From positions 26,204,214 to 26,268,213 of the forward strand of contig NC_064541.1 in assembly GCF_023856365.1 (NCBI RefSeq): a stretch of DNA of 64,000 nt, in the 5' to 3' direction. The notes below the pieces were generated by a model. That model was not told where the DNA came from and did not search any database. It worked only from the letters and a program-made list of their open reading frames with translations. This stretch comes from Brienomyrus brachyistius (lineage: Eukaryota > Chordata > Actinopteri > Osteoglossiformes > Mormyridae). The translations under genes and the position numbers were made by a program. Below are positions 56,700 through 64,000 of the stretch, in pieces; positions within the stretch are counted from its first letter, which is position 1, and each line of letters starts with the position of its first letter.

Positions 56700-57000
56700 C
56701 TGTTAGTTAACTGGGGTATCATATCTTACAGGCTATATCTACTTGACCTGCTTGTGTCCACAAGCTAACAAGCCACACCTATTCCTTGTTTGTCTTGCCT
56801 TATGTCCCAGTCCAGCCATTGGTGTTGCCTGCTCTACTCCTCCCGTGTTGATCCATGATCTTGTTACTTTCCAGTTTATGCTCAGTAACCTCAGTAAACC
56901 CCTCTTGTTTTTGCCATAATGCCAGCCCTCGGGTTATTTGTATTGTGATGAAACGTTTCTACAACCGTTTAGGTTTCGTTATACAGGTTGTGAGTCCATG
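56700..57000 (+). repeat. T/C-rich dispersed sequence
   Basis: CCTATTCCTTGTTTGTCTTG, CTGCTCTACTCCTCCCG and TAACCTCAGTAAACCCC-type words match the style of the repeats at 43.1 and 44.5 kb, but lack the CCAGCAGGTGTC block. Assignment to the same family is uncertain. Confidence 0.35.
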
Positions 57001-57011
57001 TTCTTAACCAC

Positions 57012-57026
57012 AACGCCACCTGTTGG
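57012..57026 (-). promoter_or_regulatory. CTCF-like motif
   Basis: The minus strand reads CCAACAGGTGGCGTT, a good fit to the CTCF core. Confidence 0.4.
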
Positions 57027-57465
57027 CTATATGCAGATGAAATCAGGTGGAAAAGGGGGAACATGTGACTGGTAAACATGGAGAGGACATGCTGCCATGA
57101 CCTGGACTGCATCACAGGCCGTAGTGAGGCGTGCTTGCGACATAACCAGGGTCAGTGGGGGACGAGAGTATCGACACGTATCAGTAAAAACCCTGTATTG
57201 TTGTTGTCGCTTCAGGAAAACTACAAAACGTAACCGCCATCCTCAAAATGGAATACATGTGGATGCTGGAATCTGAAGAGCATTTTATGAGGAGAGGAAT
57301 TCCATATTTGTCACATTTATTTCTTGTGCTGAGATGACAGAGAGCCCATTTTCACAGTGCCAAGGGGCTTGTTGGAGACAAATATTGTGATGTTGGATCC
57401 ATTATGACCATTTTCACCACTCTCCTGCCTTGCCGCCATCGATGTTGTAAATAGCTCTGTGGTAC

Positions 57466-57468
<3 letters not shown>
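57027..57468. other. Unique non-coding sequence
   Basis: Nothing recognised. Confidence 0.5.

Positions 57469-57514
<46 letters not shown>
57469..57514. repeat. (GA)23 microsatellite
   Basis: An uninterrupted GA array followed by a short A run. Confidence 0.95.
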
Positions 57515-57518
<4 letters not shown>

Positions 57519-58272
57519 AAGTTTATTTCTCATACAGGAGGAGCGTACGCGATGTCAGGACCACCTTTTCATTTTGGCCCAAGAGCAATATGATCAGCCA
57601 GAGGGAAACATCACAAACATGATTTCCTGCAAGTGTCGCTGAGAGAGAGGAGCCCCGCCGGGTCCCGTTTAGCCTGACCCTGCGGGGGCCGTGGACAGCG
57701 GCCTCTCACTGGTCCATACGGGGCCTCGTAATGGAATTCAGCCAGCGATGGAGTATTTTCTTCTGAACAACAGGATTTTACATTAACAATAATACCAGCT
57801 ATAATCCTTTGATTTTCTCAATTGTTCTAATAGCCAGCTGAGAAAATACATTTAATTCAGTCCCTTTGTTTATCTGCTATCTTACTGGTTGGTTTCAATA
57901 ACATAGCAGAACTGAGGCTGAATTCGTACGTACAGCTTGTATTTTACCTGGAGATCTGCCCAAAGAAGCGGTGATATATGTGTGCTTCGTATCCTATACT
58001 CCGGTAAACAGTGCAAGTGGCAGTGGGCAGGACAAAGACAGGATGTGATTCTGCTAATGGATGTAAAAAAGACTAAACAGAGAAAAATGCTCACTTTTTT
58101 CCAAAATGCATATTCACAGAAGCAATAACACGGCAGCATGACCCAGGTGAATGTAATGAGCCAATCACACAAGCACAATAGCCTCAATCATGTGTAATAG
58201 GTAGGTGTCACTTTTGTGGCCCTCGAAATGCATGAAATGCTGCTTACTGAGGTAAAGATGGGAACCACCAGT
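57515..58272. other. Unique non-coding sequence
   Basis: Nothing recognised. Confidence 0.5.
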
Positions 58273-58313
58273 GTGTGTTTGTGTGTGTGTGTGTGTCTGT
58301 GTGTGTGTGCGTG
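58273..58313. repeat. (TG)n microsatellite with interruptions
   Basis: TG units broken by TTTG, TCTG and GCGTG variants. Confidence 0.9.
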
Positions 58314-58536
58314 TCCGTTTATATGCAAAAACAAGATGTAAAAAACTTGAGGAACAAATAAAAAAACAACAATAAGTTTGTTCCAGAAATACTTTTAAAT
58401 GTTCACAAGTGTTTTTCAATATTTTTTGCAAAATAATTATATTTTCCTCTTTTGATCTGTAATAAGCATTATTATATTCTGGCATTAGGCATGAAAAGAC
58501 CTATTTGTGTTTGTTTTATTCATTTATCAAGTTATG

Positions 58537-58600
58537 GGATTTGAACCCACAACCTTCGCATTGTTAGCGCTATGCTGTCAGTGCGCACAGGGGTATGGCT
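58537..58600 (-). repeat. tRNA-like SINE head fragment
   Basis: The minus strand carries AGCGCTAACAATGCGAAGG and TTGTGGGTTCAAATCCCAT, an A-box-side and B-box pair like tRNA-derived fish SINEs of a third type. The acceptor stem cannot form, so it is not a working tRNA. Confidence 0.5.
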
Positions 58601-58727
58601 ACGCATTGGCAGTGCACACCCAAATGGATCATCAGAGATTAAATAATACTGCTAAATTATTAAATATCTGTCACCAACCCCCACTCCACCCCAACAGCTT
58701 CTACTGTGCCTTCTCTACCCCCCTAAG

Positions 58728-58795
58728 TCAAACACTGGTGCCAACCCAACATACCCAAATGCCCATCACGGGATGGTGTCCTGGTAATGCCACTG
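58728..58795 (+). repeat. Short repeat shared with 36,101-36,170
   Basis: TCAAACACTGGTGCC, AACATACCCAAATGCCC, GGATGGT and AATGCCACTG follow in the same order as at 36.1 kb. Confidence 0.6.
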
Positions 58796-59212
58796 CAGCA
58801 TACATGCAGTGTGCTAGTGTGCATGCGTGAGTGTGTCAGCGCAGTGTTATATTGCAGTGTCACTGCGTTTGTTCATTTTCCATTATTTTTTAATTCTGCA
58901 CCACGAAAGTTATGCGTCCTGCAGATGATGACGGGGCACTTCGTCAAAGTAAATGACATGTGCAAATCTGCGCTCTGCTTGTGGTTTCCTTTCATGTATA
59001 AAATTAAAAAATGCAGCCCAGCATGTGAGCGCTTGCTGTCGTCGGTCCCGTCCGTCCCGTCTGTCCCCTTCCTGCTTATCTCTTCGGCGTACATCCTTGA
59101 TTGCATCGCTCTTCACTCTGCCCCCTTATCTGACCAGCACACCTGACATGGAGAGCCTCTCTTTTGTTCTGCATATTATTTTACACACAGAGTTCTGCCC
59201 ATTAACCTTGCA
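58796..59212. other. Unique non-coding sequence
   Basis: A small run of GTCCCGTCCGTCCCGTC-type words lies at about 59,041-59,067. Otherwise nothing recognised. Confidence 0.5.
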
Positions 59213-59221
59213 GTGTGTGTC

Positions 59222-59256
<35 letters not shown>
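59213..59256. repeat. (TG)n-(AG)n compound microsatellite
   Basis: TG units interrupted once by CTG pass directly into AG units. Confidence 0.95.
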
Positions 59257-59918
59257 TGGGAAGGTTAAGAAACAGTCAATAATTCCCCATTCAGGTCAAC
59301 GACGAACCGCAATGTAAGGACACCAGCCAGAGAATTTAAACAATAGAGTCTGATTTTAATAGAATGCATATTAAACGTTTGTTTTTTTTTGCACTCAGAT
59401 GTATTTATCAAGCCTGTGGCAAAGCCCAGGCAGGTGGTGGTGGGGGTATCGGAACACCTATGACCTTAAAACTGAGAGGAAACCCCCTTCCTCTGGAAAT
59501 AAAAGAGAAGGCCACAGGTGCAAGTCTTTTGTAGTCTCTGGGAATCTGTAGCGGCAGTGACACCCGGTGCAGGTCTGGGTTTACTGTGACAGAAACAAAA
59601 GGTCACACACTCTTATATATAGTGGGAACAGGGACTAGCTGGGGGGGGGGGGGCGCTGTCAGAGCCTGCAGCCTTGATGAATCACAGCTGACAGACAGCA
59701 GATGGATGATAAAACACAGAAAACAATATGATCCAAGTAGGAAAGTTACCTGAACTGGGGAACACAGGAATGTAAAGGAATGGGCACTTTTTGGGGGGAC
59801 ATGGTGGGGGGGGGGGGACTGTAGGGTTTTGTAGCAATGTCAAGTCAAGGAGAAACACAAAGTGTTAGAGGACATTCCCTCTCATTTTGCGATCCTCCAT
59901 TGTGGACAGGGTTCCAGG
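59257..59918. other. Unique sequence with two G13 tracts
   Basis: Thirteen-base G runs at 59,641-59,653 and 59,806-59,818. No gene recognised. Confidence 0.6.
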
Positions 59919-60072
59919 CAGGGGGCGATTCCAAGATTTTTTATGGTGGGGACATAATTCATACAGAGAGGCCAGTCTTATCATTATCCATTGCTTTAAA
60001 TTGGTGATTGATAGGGGAGGGGGCACTCTGGGGGCCAATGAACTTGACAGCCCACCCCTGTATAAGCCCCTG
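59919..60072. mobile_element. Possible hAT-type MITE
   Basis: It begins CAGGGGGCGATTCCAAGATT with TTATGGTGGGGAC inside and ends CCCACCCCTGTATAAGCCCCTG, given here in two parts (CCCACCCCTG and TATAAGCCCCTG). The GGTGGGG and CCCACCCC words are inverted. The flanks agree at only five of eight positions, so the limits are uncertain. Confidence 0.4.
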
Positions 60073-61460
60073 GTCACATGGGGCCTGCTGTCAATCCCAG
60101 GAAGCTCAGGGCACTTGGCAGGGGACACCCAGGGTGGGCCATTGATGTGCCTAATTAAATATACTCTATACAACAATACTGACACCCAGCCCAAAACTGA
60201 TTAGGAAGGGGGGCTGTATGTTCTCTCATGGGGGGGGGGTGGGGAGCCTCAAAGCCATTCAGTGTGTGGGGGGGGGTCCCCAATGCCCACTCACTGCAGG
60301 GAGGGGGGAGGGTCATTTGCAGTAAAACTGGTGGAGTGCACACTCCAAGAGAGGGCTGCCGTTTACGCTGCGGCAGCTGGAACAGCTGTACGCAGAGCTG
60401 AGGTGGGGGGGGGGGCATTCTGCCGCGTCGTCAGGGGTGTTGTGAGGTCATTAGGCTCGCAGTGGGCTCCTCCTGAACATCGCCGTGTGACAGAACCCGC
60501 AGGTGCACTGCCTGCCGCCCGGTGCTGATCTTATTAGCTGTGCACTGATCATTTAAAAGAACATTTTTATAGCCACGCTGGAGCAAATGCTTATGTAAAA
60601 TTCTGCTCTTTATTTGTTGTCAGGGTGTTTCCTCAGTGAACAAATGAGCAAATATTGCCACTACTACTGCTCCTACTACCACTATTACTTAATTAAATCA
60701 CCTTAATAGCAATACAATACAAATTCCTGTGACAACATTATGCATTATGCATACGATTCTGAGCAAAGCATCTGACCACATAGTAATAGCCAGCACCTTC
60801 TATTCAAAAACAGCACAAGAGACTGAACCGCAATGAAAGGGCTTTTTTCTACTGAATGCAACTTATTTTTACCACATTTCTTTAGTCATATTTCCAGATA
60901 GTTGTTGTTGAAGTGAATGTACTAATCAACAAGGAGACAAGCCTGGGATGTGCCTCTACACATCCCATCCGAGAAGGAGAACCTGGAGAGGAGGAGATTG
61001 TGGATCCATGCCTAGATGTGCCTCTGTCCCTGGGGAGGGAATAAAAGAATGGCAACTGTCAAAGTGCGCTTTCCCAGGAACCTGAAAAAGTTCAGGAAGC
61101 TAGTTCCTGGTTCCTGGACCATCTCGATTGGGAACTTTGTAGCTCCTAGTGACATTTCTGTGTTGTTTTCCCGCCACACAATTGGAGCTGGGACCTTTAT
61201 GTTAGATAAACATGGGAGACACAAATGTCGTAGGTTAAACTTGACACTTAATTTCATACGAAACTCGATCGCAATCAAAACAGGTCACAGCCCTTTATTT
61301 ATGTTTTGTTTAAATGACCCACAACATGTGTATAATTTGTTTTTGTATCTGGCCAGCAGATCAACCTTCTGTTTTCAGCAGAATAAAGAACAATGCAATG
61401 TTGTTCCACTAATAAGTGCTCGCAAGTTTCACCTCTGGCACCGCCGATATTAAATAAAAA
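60073..61460. other. Unique sequence with G-rich tracts
   Basis: G runs near 60,230, 60,268 and 60,405-60,415. The 145-codon frame at 61,016-61,453 has no motif I know and an equal-sized partner on the other strand; not believed. AGTTCAGGAAGCTAGTTCC near 61,089 is partly self-complementary. Confidence 0.5.
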
Positions 61461-61541
61461 GTAGGCCTGTATCGGCCTGTTAGTAGGCCTGTATCGGCCT
61501 GTTAGTAGGCCTGTATCGGCCTGTTAGTAGGCCTGTATCGG
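61461..61541 (+). repeat. 22-bp tandem repeat
   Basis: Three full and one partial unit of GTAGGCCTGTATCGGCCTGT plus TA, identical to one another. Confidence 0.95.
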
Positions 61542-61908
61542 TTATTGATCGAATTTTCCAATGCAGAAATATGGAGGGGAAAGCAAAAAAAGGCATTCAT
61601 TGATGTATTTAATGTAATATGTTGGACATAGACATATAGTTGTCTGTACTTTTATAAGGTTTCATTTTGATGCCAGTGTAAGGGGAGGGACACGTGCATG
61701 GTAACATTACCTCTCACTGTGCTGTTGTCAGTGCGGGGTTTAAGTATAGAACAGCCTGTTAATTGGTGGTAGTTGGTGTCAGCTGTCGTCGCGATGTGGG
61801 CGTGACAATCAGATTCAGACAATCACTTTGCAGTTTGCGCTCATATATATTTATTTCTTTTGATAGGTAATATAAATATTTGTAGCTTGGAACAAACTTA
61901 AATAAAAC
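61542..61908. other. Unique non-coding sequence
   Basis: Nothing recognised. Confidence 0.5.
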
Positions 61909-62010
61909 CTATACTGCGGGTCTACATCATGTCCATTGTTAAACTATACTGCGGGTCTGCATAATGTCCATTGTTAACCTATACTGCGGGTCTACATAAT
62001 GTCTATTGTT
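61909..62010 (+). repeat. 35-bp tandem repeat, three copies
   Basis: Units starting at 61,909, 61,944 and 61,979 each contain CTATACTGCGGGTCT and ATGTCCATTGTT (the last has one substitution), differing by a few bases. Confidence 0.95.
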
Positions 62011-63070
62011 TGCTACCATGATGGAAGGGGTTTTTTCCCTTCAACTCTCCGAGCCAGGCATGTGACTGAAAACCATGAATATGCAGTGTGCCTACTGAAA
62101 TCCACGGGTGAAAATTGGTGACAGGTATCGATCTTTGGAACCTGCTGAGACCAACAAACTTTGTGTGGCAAGTATGTTACTCGTGTAAACAAACAAGAAT
62201 GGTACAGTCGGCTAGCAACTAGTGGCCGTATTCAAATTCTAAGACGTGTTATTCATTATGCGTGGATAATGTTTTTAATATAAATGAACCAATTTCGGAT
62301 GGATTTTTTGTCCATTATGATATTTTTTTGAAATCTGGAAACTAGCAGCTACAATGCAGATGGGTCGATTAGGAGGCGGAGCAGGAAATTTACATGCTTT
62401 ACACCCAACACAGAGCAAATTGTGGCATGCATTGCGTGCAGGGACAAGAAACAGCTATCAGATGTACATCCATGCCGTGCTCTGGAGACAAGCAGCATTG
62501 TCAGAGTGAAAACCCTCCGTAAGGAGTTGATTCCACTCTGATTCCAGCTTGATTCCTTTATCAACAGCCTTTAGCTGTCTGTGTTTTGCGATGGTAATGT
62601 GCGATATTTAGTCATTTTATTAATGGAAAGGTGACAGGTGTCTTGTGAGTGATGGAGAGGGTCTCCACTACCTCTCCGTCACGTCATTCTGAAGCCAGTG
62701 GCTACCGAAGCTTTAATATGACAGAGGTATCCCTGTTCTCTGCATGAGAGGGAGGCTTCAGCCCTGAAGGAGGTGCTTATTCTAGATGTCACTGATATAT
62801 TCTGTGGTGTTTATTTCAGTGGAGAGCCCCCATTAATTTTTGAATCAATATTTCCCATAATGCTCGGGGAAGAGTGGGTGACACAAAAACATGAGTTGGC
62901 CATGTGGCATCTGTGAAACTAAAGTTTTTTTTATTGTGTGTATGTGTGTCGGGGGAGGGGGGGGGGGGAATCAGACGTGTGGCATGCGATGGCCTCCCCT
63001 GTCAAACGTCATCTCACGGCGATTAGGGTAAGTGTTAGCTCCAGGAGACAGTGAGACCTGCCAGGTTAAA
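62011..63070. other. Unique sequence with one G12 tract
   Basis: G run at 62,957-62,968. No gene or transposon recognised. Confidence 0.5.
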
Positions 63071-63074
63071 ATGT

Positions 63075-63540
63075 GTATAATATAACCACAGATCAAATGT
63101 TGATAAGGCATCACATCAGATTTACTGCTCGGCGGAGCATTCCAGAAAGGTTCCAGAAAAAGGCGCAAATAAATTGCATTTGTGAAACACCCAGGAAAGG
63201 GATTCCAAAGGGTAACAATCACGAACGAATTATTCAGGGCGAACTGAAAATGTGTAATTCAGATCTTTTTATAAATTTGAAAACAGTTTTTATCTCAGAA
63301 AATTCTTTCATTCTTTTATTACATGCGCAGAGAGACCCTACCGCGGAAATAATGGCACAACAGAATTCAATTTTCATCAAGTCATTAGGAGAAAGCTTTA
63401 GCCTATTACAGCGTTTATTACCGAATTGCTTGGGAGGGCACCATGACTCACCGGGTGTAAATCGCGTCAGTGAGTATGGCTGGGCTCTGCCATTAAGTTT
63501 TCTCTGCCACGGCTCCCCACCGTTTGACTTAACCACCCGA
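63075..63540. promoter_or_regulatory. Candidate conserved non-coding element
   Basis: About 460 bases of complex, repeat-free sequence with CACATCAGATTTACTGC, GGCGCAAATAAATTGC, ACGAACGAATTATTCAGGG, GTCATTAGGAGAAAGC and CTGCCATTAAGTTTTC. A 165-codon plus-strand frame covers it and a 100-codon minus-strand frame overlaps; neither shows a known domain. Either an enhancer-like element or, less likely, an unrecognised exon. Confidence 0.3.
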
Positions 63541-63739
63541 GGGAACCTTCAAGCATCTCAACCTGCTTAAAACAGAGGCTAACATCCTGCCTTTCTTCCT
63601 CCTCTCCACATTGGCGGCACGACGCCCTATCAGAACCGACAAAGATCACGGGCTGCTGTACCACCCTGTGGTATCACTGATGAGGTACCTACAGCCAGGG
63701 CCGCTGGCATTGACACTACGGCAGTTTCAGGGGGCTCAA

Positions 63740-63889
63740 CATCCATCCATCCATCCATTTTCCAAACCGCTTATCCTACTGGGTCGCGGGGGGTCCGGAG
63801 CCTATCCCGGAAGCAATGGACACGAGGCAGGGAACAACCCAGGATGGGGGGCCAGTCCATCGCAGGGCGCACTCACACACCATTCACTC
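63740..63889 (-). repeat. 5'-truncated SINE, young copy
   Basis: Repeated CATC, TTTTCCAAACCGCTTATCC, GGGTCGCGGGGGGTCC, GGAAGCAATGGACACGAGGC and CATCGCAGGGCGCACTCAC: the 3' half of the SINE in reverse, nearly identical to 47,620-47,754 over the shared part. The head is absent, as expected from incomplete reverse transcription. Confidence 0.88.
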
Positions 63890-64000
63890 TTTAGCCTATA
63901 GAGGACAATGGTTAAGCACTCCTTACAGTATGTGTGACACTCAAACTTCAATTTAAGGAAACTGTAAAACTTCCAAAACCCCTCCCTCCCCACCCCCCTC
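63890..64000. other. Unique sequence to the window edge
   Basis: Nothing recognised. Confidence 0.5.

Noticed and set aside
58537..58600. tRNA gene on the minus strand
   Set aside because: Only box B and part of box A are recognisable and the acceptor stem does not pair; it looks like a SINE head.
61016..61453. 145-codon plus-strand frame, rich in Arg and Lys
   Set aside because: No known domain, an overlapping minus-strand frame, and tandem repeats start immediately after it.

Overview
This window looks like non-coding nuclear DNA from a ray-finned (teleost) fish. It has no protein-coding gene that I can recognise, no rRNA, no functional tRNA and no prokaryotic feature. The case for a fish is the repeat content: several copies of a tRNA-headed SINE of the DANA/mermaid (V-SINE) kind with a (GGAT)n tail, hAT-type MITEs with 8-bp target duplications, a decayed Tc1 transposase, a MITE family next to (CA)n tracts, and many long dinucleotide repeats. 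The SINE variant made me think of an osteoglossomorph (mormyrid-like) fish, but that is recollection and weak. The window is probably intergenic DNA or a very large intron.

Layout. 1-12 kb: mostly unique sequence with a T/C-rich dispersed repeat (1.96-2.81 kb), old SINE copies (3.7, 5.6 and 7.1 kb), a (CT)n/(TG)n pair bracketing a MITE, a CpG-rich block with a TATA box (6.2-6.7 kb), a 20-bp minisatellite interrupted by a MITE (9.8-10.1 kb), a pentanucleotide satellite (10.2 kb) and a CpG-island-like block (11.0-11.3 kb). 12-20 kb: three bounded hAT-like MITEs (12.83, 13.61 and 19.73 kb) and one less certain (13.82 kb), a MITE with (CA)n tracts on both sides (15.1 kb), and a CpG-rich block with a possible tiny first exon (18.6 kb). 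20-27 kb: five CTCF-like motifs in under 6 kb and a near full-length SINE (24.86-25.21 kb). 27-43 kb: mostly unique DNA with a Tigger-like MITE (27.6 kb), AT-rich blocks that look like conserved non-coding elements, two RFX X-box-like palindromes and a second CpG-rich block (38.8-39.2 kb). 43-51 kb: nested repeats, including a complete SINE inside the T/C-rich repeat, and a strongly homeodomain-like AT-rich block (49.3-49.8 kb). 53-55.6 kb: two large minisatellites, 43 bp x 24 and 23 bp x about 23. 55.8-56.4 kb: the Tc1 relic. 57-64 kb: microsatellites, SINE fragments, small tandem repeats and a final unique, conserved-looking block (63.07-63.54 kb).

Nothing here reads as a set of cooperating genes. 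The best-supported biology is transposon and satellite history. On top of it are motif-level hints (CTCF-like sites, X-boxes, CpG blocks, homeodomain-rich blocks) that fit a regulatory gene desert around a developmental gene lying outside the window. I found no convincing new biological system.
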